From NCBI GenBank assembly GCA_017633255.1, contig JAGBPS010000039.1:1-64000 (forward strand): 64,000 bases of DNA. Reading direction: 5' to 3'. This stretch comes from Bacteroidales bacterium (lineage in GTDB: Bacteria > Bacteroidota > Bacteroidia > Bacteroidales > WCHB1-69). The notes beneath the pieces were generated by a model. That model saw only the letters and a list, made by a program, of their open reading frames with translations. It did not search any database and was not told the DNA's origin. Below are positions 8,263 to 15,684 of this stretch, in pieces (within the stretch, counting starts at the first letter, position 1; every line of letters begins with the position of its first letter). Both the position numbers and the translations under genes were made by a program.

Positions 8263-8270
8263 TATTTTTG
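8263..8270 (+). promoter_or_regulatory. -7 box of the gene at 8307
   Basis: TATTTTTG lies 36 bp before ATG 8307. It overlaps an upstream in-frame TTG (8268), which therefore cannot be the translation start. Confidence 0.65.
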
Positions 8271-8306
8271 CCCCGGTTAATAATTGTAAGAAAGAGTGCT
8301 CATATC

Positions 8307-9434
8307 ATGAAAGATACACTATCGAAAAAAGTTCTCTATCAGAAGGCTTTGTTCAGCCAGGACCTACCTTTTGAGCCTCAATATGGCATGATGCTGTATG
8401 TCGAGGCGTGCGCAAACGAAGAGATCAACGTGTACTTTCACAAGAATATGGAGAAGGTTGTCAACATTTTGGGCAAATCGTTTACCTATTTGCCGGAAAT
8501 GCTGGACAAACTGGCACAGATTGTGGAATACAATTGGCCAGAAACGGATTCCGCTTGGATAGAAAAGGCGAAGTCCGATCCGTCATGGATTCAGGACAGC
8601 TATCGGGAAATCCTCTCTTACAGAATAGACAAAGAGAACGAAATGCCCGAATTGCCATTGCAAATCACGGAATCACCCATGCTGATGCGCTATGAATACG
8701 CCACAGACAAAGGACACATTTTCACTTTGTTTCCACTTCAGTACCACAACGACACCCAATTTGAACGATTGCTGAACGCCATCACGCAAGTACCTCATCT
8801 CGATTCGAATATATTTTATAGTACTATTATTGAAGAAAGTCCTTTACGTACAAGCCGTTTATCCGAAAACCAAAATATAGACCCACGAGAAAAAGCGGAT
8901 AAAGAAAGAATAGATATTCTGGCTGACGAGATACGGCAGCGCATCAAAGAAATGCGGCTTATTGGTGTGTCCGATTTTGTGATAAAGAAACTCATTACTT
9001 TGCCCGACCCTAAACTGAGCACGCTTCGCATCACCAAGGATTACCGTATAATTTTACCCGACTACAATGATATGGAAATCTCCCTGCCGACACTCTCCAA
9101 GGTGGTATATTTTTTCTATCTGCGCCATCCCAAAGGATTGCGGTTCAAAGAACTGGTTGACCATCGCGAGGAGTTGTTGCAGATTTACTCTCGTATATCG
9201 AACCGTGACGATTCGGCTAAAATGAAGCAAAGTATTGACGATTTGGTTGACTCTACCCGCAACTCCATCAATGAAAAATGCAGCCGCATCCGTGCCGCCT
9301 TTGTAAGCAAATTCAGTGATGATTTGGCCAAGAACTACTACATCACAGGATCTTCCGGTGAGGCGAAATACATCCCCCTCGACCGCAGTTTGGTGATGGA
9401 CGAGGCAGGGATAATCACTCAAGTTTCACAATGA
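8307..9434 (+). CDS. Conserved-looking hypothetical protein with C-terminal helical domain
   Basis: 375 residues from ATG 8307. The frame extends up to a TTG at 8268, but that codon lies inside the -7 box. No signal peptide or membrane helix. Residues about 225-245 are strongly charged and helical (REKADKERIDILADEIRQRI). The C-terminal part from about 260 resembles a winged-helix or DNA/RNA-binding module (LSKVVYFFYLRHPKGLRFKEL, then a helix with NSINEKCSRIRAAF). I do not recognise a named family. It is transcribed divergently from the Zorya-like operon across a 155-bp gap, so it may be a regulator or neighbour in the same defence island; that is inference only. Confidence 0.7.
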   Translation: MKDTLSKKVLYQKALFSQDLPFEPQYGMMLYVEACANEEINVYFHKNMEKVVNILGKSFTYLPEMLDKLAQIVEYNWPETDSAWIEKAKSDPSWIQDSYREILSYRIDKENEMPELPLQITESPMLMRYEYATDKGHIFTLFPLQYHNDTQFERLLNAITQVPHLDSNIFYSTIIEESPLRTSRLSENQNIDPREKADKERIDILADEIRQRIKEMRLIGVSDFVIKKLITLPDPKLSTLRITKDYRIILPDYNDMEISLPTLSKVVYFFYLRHPKGLRFKELVDHREELLQIYSRISNRDDSAKMKQSIDDLVDSTRNSINEKCSRIRAAFVSKFSDDLAKNYYITGSSGEAKYIPLDRSLVMDEAGIITQVSQ

Positions 9435-9473
9435 TGACTCAGACTGTTTCGTGGAAATTTGTCTTTGAACGAA

Positions 9474-9513
9474 GGAGATTCCGACGCGAACGCAGTAAGC
9501 GAGCAGAATCTCC
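9474..9513. repeat. Intergenic hairpin repeat
   Basis: GGAGATTC (9474-9481) is mirrored by GAATCTCC (9506-9513) around a CGCGAACGCAGTAAGCGAGC-type loop. The same style of stem with a CG-rich loop occurs at 65-102. The rest of 9435-9670 shows no supported gene. A 66-residue Arg-rich frame (9431-9631) is judged to be spurious translation of this repeat. Confidence 0.5.
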
Positions 9514-9670
9514 CACGGAAAATCACAAAAATACGCCAACAGCTGCAACGAAAACGAATTTGCGGAACTTAACTAATCACAAACAAGCTATAACACAGGG
9601 GTGCCGAAAACTGGAGAATAGAGTAGGCTAAATTAAAAGTTGCACCCGACACGGATTAGGGATTAATCAA

Positions 9671-10258
9671 ATGAAAATAGAAAAAATACTCATTGGAACA
9701 TTGATTATGACATTATTTGTCAATATAGCGTATGCCCAATTCAGACCCGCAACATTCACACCTGTTGAATACAAGCCACAAACCACAGACTATTCAACAT
9801 TAGAAAGAAGTTTTCAGCAACAAGAAAATCGCTCCAACATGGCATATCAGAAATATTCCGAGCTTGCTCAATTGATTGGAGAAAAACGATCAAAAATAAG
9901 CAATGATAAGGAAACTCTTTTATGGTTTTCAAGAAATATAGATAAAAAACTGGAGGATGTAAAAACAAGTCTTAGTGTTGGTGATTACCAAGGTGCCATA
10001 GAGTGTGCAACACGTGCAATGGGAAATATCATTTCCGATATAGAGCTGACAAGACGTATTCAAACGTATGAAGAGTACAAGAATACTGTGGAATACATAA
10101 AGGAACGGACTGACTTGTCGTACCAGCAAAAACAGGAATGGTTAGACACATACGTGTATAAGTTTGTACCCATCTACAATAGTACAGGCGAAATTATTGG
10201 ATCTTATGATTGGAAAGAGATTGGTGGTCCAAATAACACTAAAGTTATGATTCCTTAA
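9671..10258 (+). CDS. Exported hypothetical protein
   Basis: 195 residues with a clear cleavable signal peptide (residues 1-22, ending AYA before QFRP). The mature protein starts with a Pro/Thr-rich stretch, then is largely helical and charged (about residues 45-165), and closes with a short beta-like tail containing a GSYDWKEIGGP turn. No lipobox and no type IX sorting tail, so periplasmic location is most likely. No family recognised. It is a stand-alone gene between two unrelated unknowns. Confidence 0.7.
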   Translation: MKIEKILIGTLIMTLFVNIAYAQFRPATFTPVEYKPQTTDYSTLERSFQQQENRSNMAYQKYSELAQLIGEKRSKISNDKETLLWFSRNIDKKLEDVKTSLSVGDYQGAIECATRAMGNIISDIELTRRIQTYEEYKNTVEYIKERTDLSYQQKQEWLDTYVYKFVPIYNSTGEIIGSYDWKEIGGPNNTKVMIP

Positions 10259-10380
10259 ATAACACCTTGACCACCTCACCGGCGGACTGTCTGACTATTA
10301 GGCCAACTTCCACCCTCTCCCATTGTACAAAACACCCTTCTCATTGTATGAAATAAAATACGTTTGTGGTTGAAAACGTG

Positions 10381-10388
10381 TATTTTTG
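10381..10388 (+). promoter_or_regulatory. -7 box of the lipoprotein gene at 10450
   Basis: TATTTTTG with a TTTG-containing -33 region (10363-10372) at usual Bacteroidota spacing. It lies 61 bp before the start codon. Confidence 0.65.
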
Positions 10389-10449
10389 CACAGTGATTTA
10401 AAATATATACACCCTGTTTTTGGGAGAATAAAAATCAACCATCATTACA

Positions 10450-11487
10450 ATGAAAGAACTGATCATCATTGCATTTTATGCCCTTTTACTTGCAGCATGT
10501 GACAATAATCACAATGTTAATGCAGGAGGTGATACACTTGAAGAGGTGGTGACAAACGTTAAGCGGGATACGATTGTCATTAATGATAATTATGCGGCAT
10601 ACATTAATGAAAATATCAACACGTCAGTTTATCAGAAGTGCTGTATCTGTTATATCAATGATGATACCATTCCTGAATTATGTCTGTTTGGCAGTTGCTT
10701 TGCGGATGGGACTATCATTCTGTCTCAACACAACGGTGCTATTTCCAGAAGAGACTGCAACTGGTCTCCCCAGTACATTGAGAGAAGCGGTTTGATAGAC
10801 GATGGCTATGCGCATTCTGGATTATATGGTGATAAAATCATCCGGCTGAAAGACGGGGCGTTTGAGGAGGTGCTTTGTACGGAAGCCGTATGGCATGGGG
10901 GTGATACTGATCATCCGTCTTTTTTTGTTTACACGATAAATGGTAAGGTTGTTGACACACTCTATGGTGATGATGTAAATGAGGAAAGCTGTACTAAGAT
11001 GAATGATGCCATAAAACAAGCGTATTCCTCGAAGGGTACCAGTATGCCTATCTACAAGTCTTCGGAAGGGTATAACTATGTGTTGGCAAAGTCTTTTCGT
11101 CAAGAGGCGACGGGATGGCAATTTGAATACATGGGAAAGCAATACTCTGCCAAAGTGCCAGGATTTATCCAGGATGACCTTAAAAGAAATGGACTGCTGG
11201 CAGCGGGACAGAATGAGGACTGGATAAGAGAAAGAGTTTGGAGCTATCATACCAGCATTAATCTAAAAGATTTTCCTGATAACAGGAGGTTTTTGGTTAT
11301 TGGCGGTTTGGCGGGAGTAGGTGAGTATTATGTGTCTTACAGCGGGGAAGAAACTGGCGGAGTACACGGGTACTTTAATTATGTGACATCAAACGATACA
11401 TTTGATATATCTTATCCGATTGAAAGGTTGGATGTTGAGATAATTTTCAATCGCTCTATAGCGGAGAAGGTAGATCCTTGTTTATGA
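10450..11487 (+). CDS. Lipoprotein of unknown function
   Basis: 345 residues with a lipoprotein signal: hydrophobic residues 3-16 then the lipobox LAAC with Cys17, followed by Asp-Asn-Asn. The mature part begins with a low-complexity linker and then a mixed domain with several cysteine pairs (CCICYINDD, CLFGSCFADG) and a beta-rich C-terminus. There is no catalytic signature I can name. The stop overlaps the start of a small frameshifted frame (11484), hinting at a former two-gene unit. Probably a cell-envelope protein. Confidence 0.75.
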   Translation: MKELIIIAFYALLLAACDNNHNVNAGGDTLEEVVTNVKRDTIVINDNYAAYINENINTSVYQKCCICYINDDTIPELCLFGSCFADGTIILSQHNGAISRRDCNWSPQYIERSGLIDDGYAHSGLYGDKIIRLKDGAFEEVLCTEAVWHGGDTDHPSFFVYTINGKVVDTLYGDDVNEESCTKMNDAIKQAYSSKGTSMPIYKSSEGYNYVLAKSFRQEATGWQFEYMGKQYSAKVPGFIQDDLKRNGLLAAGQNEDWIRERVWSYHTSINLKDFPDNRRFLVIGGLAGVGEYYVSYSGEETGGVHGYFNYVTSNDTFDISYPIERLDVEIIFNRSIAEKVDPCL

Positions 11488-11712
11488 GTGATATTGAAGA
11501 TGAATGCTGCCACCAGTTAATGCTTGCCGATGAAGATGTGTTGATGCAATGATGTTATCCTATGCACTCTGCCTTACGATTGCACGGATAGGGACTTAAT
11601 GGAATACTCCTCGTTTGACCATGTTTGGTCAATTTATGAACATCATTCGGGTGACCCGAAATGGGCGGATTGGAGGAGGAGTCTAATATATAAAAACGGG
11701 GTGCCCGAATGA
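11484..11712 (+). pseudogene. Small frameshifted gene after the lipoprotein
   Basis: ATG 11484 overlaps the lipoprotein stop (ATGA). It reads MSDIEDECCHQLMLADEDVLMQ and stops at 11550. From 11545 the +1 frame continues without a stop to TGA 11710-11712, ending DHVWSIYEHHSGDPKWADW...NGVPE. The two halves together would make a protein of about 77 residues rich in acidic residues and Trp. The break falls in the repetitive string GATGCAATGATGTT, where a one-base indel would be likely. It may be a real inactivated gene or a sequencing indel. No family recognised. Confidence 0.4.
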
Positions 11713-11723
11713 GCACCCCGTTT
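11695..11723. terminator. Bidirectional rho-independent terminator
   Basis: Perfect 8-bp stem CGGGGTGC/GCACCCCG (11697-11704, 11713-11720) followed by TTT on the plus strand and by TTTTT on the minus strand. The minus-strand version is stronger and serves the rubrerythrin gene that ends at 11750. Confidence 0.8.
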
Positions 11724-11749
11724 CAGTTTTCAGAAAAATCTAAAGAAAA

Positions 11750-12298
11750 CTATTTCTTGAAATAGCGGTTGAAGAGGCCTTCGAAACCTTTGCCGTGGCG
11801 GGCTTCGTCCTTAGCCATTTCATGAACGGTATCGTGGATAGCGTCCAGGTTCAGTTCTTTGGCACGGCGGGCAATACGCATCTTGTCTTCGCAAGCACCA
11901 CATTCAGCCACCATACGTTTCTCCAGGTTGGTCTTGGTATCCCATACCACCTCGCCTAACAACTCGGCGAAACGGGCGCAATGGTCAGCTTCCTCGAAAG
12001 CGTAGCGACGGAAAGCCTCGGCAATTTCGGGATAACCTTCACGGTCGGCCTGACGGCTCATGGCCAGGTACATACCTACTTCTGTAGCCTCGCCCATGAA
12101 ATGAGCGTTCAAATCCTTCTTCATCTCATCGTCAGTATCTTTGGCAATACCGATAACGTGTTCAGTCACAAAGTTCAAGCCAGCAGCTTCATCCAACACT
12201 TTCCATTCCACAACCTGTTTGCACTGAGGACATCTTTCAGGAGCTTCGGTACCTTCGTGAACATAGCCGCAAATGGGGCATACAAATTTTTTCTTCAT
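11750..12298 (-). CDS. rbr: Reverse rubrerythrin
   Basis: 182 residues from the ATG at 12298. The frame runs further upstream, but that part has no match and contains the promoter. An N-terminal rubredoxin-like iron site, CPICG...CPQC at residues 5-23, precedes a four-helix ferritin-like diiron domain with the E..H motifs [19 protein letters not shown] and DEARHG. Rubredoxin first and diiron second is the reverse rubrerythrin order. The family reduces hydrogen peroxide in anaerobes, using electrons from NAD(P)H-linked partners, which fits a strict anaerobe. It is monocistronic, with its own promoter (12357-12364) and terminator (11695-11723). Confidence 0.93.
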   Translation of the reverse strand: MKKKFVCPICGYVHEGTEAPERCPQCKQVVEWKVLDEAAGLNFVTEHVIGIAKDTDDEMKKDLNAHFMGEATEVGMYLAMSRQADREGYPEIAEAFRRYAFEEADHCARFAELLGEVVWDTKTNLEKRMVAECGACEDKMRIARRAKELNLDAIHDTVHEMAKDEARHGKGFEGLFNRYFKK

Positions 12299-12356
12299 AA
12301 AATCAGTTTTTTTAAGGGTTAATGTTATTAGGTTTTTTGTTGAATTACATATCCTG

Positions 12357-12364
12357 CAAAGATA
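12357..12364 (-). promoter_or_regulatory. -7 box of the rubrerythrin gene
   Basis: The minus strand reads TATCTTTG, about 58 bp upstream of ATG 12298. Confidence 0.6.
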
Positions 12365-12446
12365 CGGATTTTTTTTGAAAAGAAAAGATAATGTATTGAT
12401 TTTTTTCTTCCATAAGGTATTTTTTTGCCGTTCCAAGAATTATTTG

Positions 12447-12454
12447 TACTTTTG
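12447..12454 (+). promoter_or_regulatory. -7 box of the zeta-toxin-like gene, very short leader
   Basis: TACTTTTG ends only 9 bp before ATG 12464, which predicts an almost leaderless transcript. Confidence 0.55.
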
Positions 12455-12463
12455 CACCTTGAT

Positions 12464-13051
12464 ATGAACAAGATGCTATACATTATCGGAGGTTGCAACG
12501 GAGCAGGAAAAACCACTGCTTCTTATACCGTGTTGCCGGATATTCTTGACTGCCGGGAATTCGTCAATGCTGATGAAATAGCCCGAGGCCTGTCACCCTT
12601 CAATCCAACAGATGTAGCCATTGAAGCCGGCCGATTGATGTTACAACGCATCGAAGAACTGCTTTCTCGAGAGGAGTCATTCTCCATTGAGACAACCCTT
12701 GCCTCCCGCTCTTATATCAACCTTATACATAGAGCCCATGCCAAAGGCTATCGAGTCTCGTTGGTTTTCTTCTGGCTCAATTCTCCAGAACTAGCTATTC
12801 AGCGTGTAGCTGAGCGTGTTAACAAAGGCGGACATGATATTCCGGAGAGTATTATCCGTAGACGATATGTCAGCGGCATCAGCAACCTCTTCAATCTTTA
12901 TGCCTCAGAGGTGGATTCATGGAGCATTTACGATAACAGCACCATCCATCGACGTAAAGTGGCGGTTGGGGGTAAATCCATCAAGACAATAATAAATGAC
13001 ACAACAATTTATAACCAAATAATCAGCCATGTCAGAAGAAGAAATTCTTGA
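12464..13051 (+). CDS. Zeta-toxin-family P-loop kinase
   Basis: 195 residues from ATG 12464. An upstream ATG at 12425 precedes the -7 box and is rejected; ATG 12473 is another possibility. Residues 5-20 hold the Walker A motif IIGGCNGAGKTT, followed by FVNADEIARG and the FSIETTLASRSY block, the usual order in zeta-toxin/ChvG-like P-loop kinases. A later R-rich segment (RVNKGGHDIPESIIRRRY) matches the lid region. Such enzymes phosphorylate UDP-N-acetylglucosamine or other small substrates and can act as toxins. A 60-residue gene overlaps its 3' end by 23 bp and may be its partner. Whether it is a toxin or a housekeeping kinase cannot be told from sequence. Confidence 0.82.
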   Translation: MNKMLYIIGGCNGAGKTTASYTVLPDILDCREFVNADEIARGLSPFNPTDVAIEAGRLMLQRIEELLSREESFSIETTLASRSYINLIHRAHAKGYRVSLVFFWLNSPELAIQRVAERVNKGGHDIPESIIRRRYVSGISNLFNLYASEVDSWSIYDNSTIHRRKVAVGGKSIKTIINDTTIYNQIISHVRRRNS

Positions 13052-13211
13052 ATTGCAAGATAAAATAGACCAAGGCCTGCAGTTAGCAGAGAAACGCATG
13101 TTGCAAGAAAAAGCCCTACACAACGAATGTGTTATTGTGCAATCAGCTGATGGCGAGATACAGCATATTCCCGCCAAACATGTGATAGCCGAATATTCTT
13201 TGTCCCTATAA
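13029..13211 (+). CDS. Small acidic protein overlapping the zeta-like gene
   Basis: 60 residues, starting 23 bp inside the zeta-like kinase gene in another frame. The first 30 residues form a charged helix (EEEILELQDKIDQGLQLAEKR) and the rest looks beta-like (ECVIVQSADGEIQHIPA). It has no known family signature. The overlap and small size suggest translational coupling and a partner role, possibly antitoxin-like, although classic zeta antitoxins (epsilon) are encoded upstream. Confidence 0.6.
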   Translation: MSEEEILELQDKIDQGLQLAEKRMLQEKALHNECVIVQSADGEIQHIPAKHVIAEYSLSL

Positions 13212-13240
13212 CCTGATTTACATCAACACAGATCATCCTC

Positions 13241-15619
13241 ATGCGAAAGATTTTTTTACCGATAATCCTATTGATGATGATGACTATTTCAGCGCAAGAA
13301 GATTACACCCAGTATGTTAACCCGATGATTGGGACCAATGGCATGGGACACACCTTTCCTGGCGCTTGTTACCCCTTTGGAGGCGTGCAGGTGAGTCCCG
13401 ACACGGACACCATCCCTCACAACATCAACGGAAAGTACCAGCCCGGCGTCTATGACTACTGCGCCGGCTACCAGTACCGCGACAAGACCATCGTGGGCTT
13501 CAGCCACACCCACTTCAGCGGCACCGGCCACTCCGACATGGGCGACATCCTGCTGATGCCCTTCACCGGCAAGGTGCAGCTCCACCCCGGCACTGCCGAC
13601 AACCCCGATGGCGGCTACCGCTCGCGCTTCAGCCACGCCACCGAGAAGGCCTCGCCTGGCTACTACGAGGTGCGCCTCAGCGACGACGACATCCTCGTGC
13701 AGCTCACCGCTACCCCGCACTGCGGCATCCACAAATACACCTACCCCCAAGGCGAGACCCAGAAGCTTATCGTCGATCTCAACCACTGTCTCTACAACTA
13801 CGACGGCAAGGTGCTGTGGACCTCCCTGCGGATGGAACCCCCCTACACGCTGACCGGCTACCGCATCACCAACGGCTGGGCACGGGAAAACTACGTCTAT
13901 TTCGCTATCCACTTCAGCAAGCCTGTGGCCCACTACGGCTACCAGGATTTCGGCAAACAGGACTACCACGGCTTCTGGGGCCGCTTCGACGTGAATCACG
14001 ATTTTCCCGAAATGGCGGGACGCAAGGTAGTATGTTGGGTAGAGTTTGACCAGGATGATGAGCCTGAACTTGAGGTATATGTAGCACTATCGGCTGTCAG
14101 CACTACTGGAGCTTATGACAATCTCCGCGAAGAAGCTGTCGCTCACATTATGGACAATATTGATAGAGGACCCCGTCCTGATTCTTTTAATGATTGGCAT
14201 CAGTTGGCCAAGCAAGCGTGGAATGACAAGTTGGGTATCTACGAAGCACAAGGAACGGATGATCAGTTGGCTATGTTCTATACCTCTCTATATCATACGA
14301 TGATAAATCCATCCATATATCAAGATGTTGATGGACAATACCGCGGTGTGGACCACAATATTCATCAAAATAAAAAAGGGCACACTAATTACACGATATT
14401 CTCTTTATGGGACACCTATCGTGCCGAGCATCCGCTATTGAACATCATCGATCCGAAAAGCGCAGCCGATATGGTGGAATCTATGGTGAATCATGCCAAA
14501 CTGAGCGTGCATAGAGTTTTACCCATTTGGAGTCATGCCGGCAATGAGAATTGGTGTATGATTGGCTACCACGGCGTGTCAGTAGTGGCTGATTACTACC
14601 TTACCAACTTCCTGCATAATAATAAGAATGTAAAACTAGAAAACAGTCTTATCAACGTAGAACCCTGGATCATAAGTAGCGCCAACTTGGATTACTACGA
14701 CCATACCGACCTATACAAGAAATTGGGCTATGTTCCATACGACAAATCTGCAGTAGGTACCTCCATCACCTTGGAAAATGCATACGAAGACTGGGTGATT
14801 TACCATCTGTTGGACAAGAGCAACGGGATAGACTATGTGAAGGAAACCTACCGTCAGCGTGCGCTGAACTTCAAGAACGTCTTCAATCCGGAGACGGGCT
14901 TTGCGCAGGCGCGGTATGAGGACGGCTCGTGGAAGACGCCCGCTGACCTGCTTTCCACCTCAAACGAGGGCTTCATCGAGGGCAACAGCTGGAACTACTC
15001 CTTCTATGTGCCGCACGATGTCAACGGCTTGATCAAGATTATGGGCGGCGACAAGGTCTTCGTGAATCGCTTGGACGAGCTCTTCACGATGTACGTGCCG
15101 GACAAATTCTTCGCTGAGACCGAAGATGTTACCCGCGAGGGCATGTTAGGCGGCTACGTGCACGGCAACGAGCCCAGCCACCACATTCCGTACCTCTACA
15201 TGTGGACCTCCCAGCCGTGGAAGACGCAGCTGCGCGTGCGCGAGGTGATGAACAAGATGTACCGCAACCACCTCGACGGCTTATGCGGCAACGACGACTG
15301 CGGACAGATGTCGGCATGGTACATCTTCAGCGCGATGGGCTTCTATCCCGTATGTCCCGCCAGCGGCCAGTACGTCTTTGGCGCGCCCTACCTGCCCGAG
15401 AACATCCTCCATCTGCAAAACGGCAACACCCTGACCATCAAAGCACCCAATGTCAGCGACCAGAACTGCTACATCCAGACGGTGACGCTCAACGGCAAAC
15501 CCCTGCACACCGCCTACATCACCTACGAGCAGATCATGGCCGGCGGCGAGCTCGTTTTCACTATGGGCAGCAAGCCGAACAAGAAATGGTTTACGGAGAA
15601 GCCGTATTCGCTGGAATAA
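13241..15619 (+). CDS. GH92 alpha-mannosidase
   Basis: 792 residues with a signal peptide of about 18 residues (ending SAQED). The N-terminus YVNPMIGTNGMGHTFPGA and the C-terminal motifs HGNEPSHHIPYLY and GNDDCGQMSAWY are diagnostic of GH92. GNEP carries the catalytic acid Glu and NDD the base Asp region. GH92 enzymes are calcium-dependent exo-alpha-mannosidases that trim host or yeast N-glycans by an inverting mechanism. The length fits the family. Base composition is mosaic: 13376-14010 and 14841-15600 are GC-rich with C/G-ending codons, while 13241-13375 and 14020-14840 are AT-richer like neighbouring genes. This suggests recombination between diverged alleles. Confidence 0.95.
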   Translation: MRKIFLPIILLMMMTISAQEDYTQYVNPMIGTNGMGHTFPGACYPFGGVQVSPDTDTIPHNINGKYQPGVYDYCAGYQYRDKTIVGFSHTHFSGTGHSDMGDILLMPFTGKVQLHPGTADNPDGGYRSRFSHATEKASPGYYEVRLSDDDILVQLTATPHCGIHKYTYPQGETQKLIVDLNHCLYNYDGKVLWTSLRMEPPYTLTGYRITNGWARENYVYFAIHFSKPVAHYGYQDFGKQDYHGFWGRFDVNHDFPEMAGRKVVCWVEFDQDDEPELEVYVALSAVSTTGAYDNLREEAVAHIMDNIDRGPRPDSFNDWHQLAKQAWNDKLGIYEAQGTDDQLAMFYTSLYHTMINPSIYQDVDGQYRGVDHNIHQNKKGHTNYTIFSLWDTYRAEHPLLNIIDPKSAADMVESMVNHAKLSVHRVLPIWSHAGNENWCMIGYHGVSVVADYYLTNFLHNNKNVKLENSLINVEPWIISSANLDYYDHTDLYKKLGYVPYDKSAVGTSITLENAYEDWVIYHLLDKSNGIDYVKETYRQRALNFKNVFNPETGFAQARYEDGSWKTPADLLSTSNEGFIEGNSWNYSFYVPHDVNGLIKIMGGDKVFVNRLDELFTMYVPDKFFAETEDVTREGMLGGYVHGNEPSHHIPYLYMWTSQPWKTQLRVREVMNKMYRNHLDGLCGNDDCGQMSAWYIFSAMGFYPVCPASGQYVFGAPYLPENILHLQNGNTLTIKAPNVSDQNCYIQTVTLNGKPLHTAYITYEQIMAGGELVFTMGSKPNKKWFTEKPYSLE

Positions 15620-15634
15620 AAATTTTCATTTTCT

Positions 15635-15661
15635 TGTAACGTTTTTGGGATTTAAAGCGTC
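15635..15661 (+). promoter_or_regulatory. Candidate ECF-sigma promoter
   Basis: TGTAAC (15635-15640) and CGTC (15658-15661) are separated by 17 bp, the usual GTAAC-N16/17-CGTC form of Bacteroidota ECF sigma promoters. It lies 24 bp before the ATG of the FISUMP protein gene. No TAnnTTTG box is seen in this gap. Confidence 0.5.
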
Positions 15662-15684
15662 ATATAGTTATCAAATGTCATATC

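Noticed and set aside
9431..9631. 66-residue frame overlapping the stop of the gene at 8307
   Set aside because: It mostly translates a hairpin repeat (RRRFRRERSKRAES). Composition is unlike the neighbours.
13289..13999. 236-residue open frame on the minus strand within GH92
   Set aside because: It is the antisense of GC-rich codons of a clear GH92 gene. The Val/Ala/Gly-rich product has no motif.
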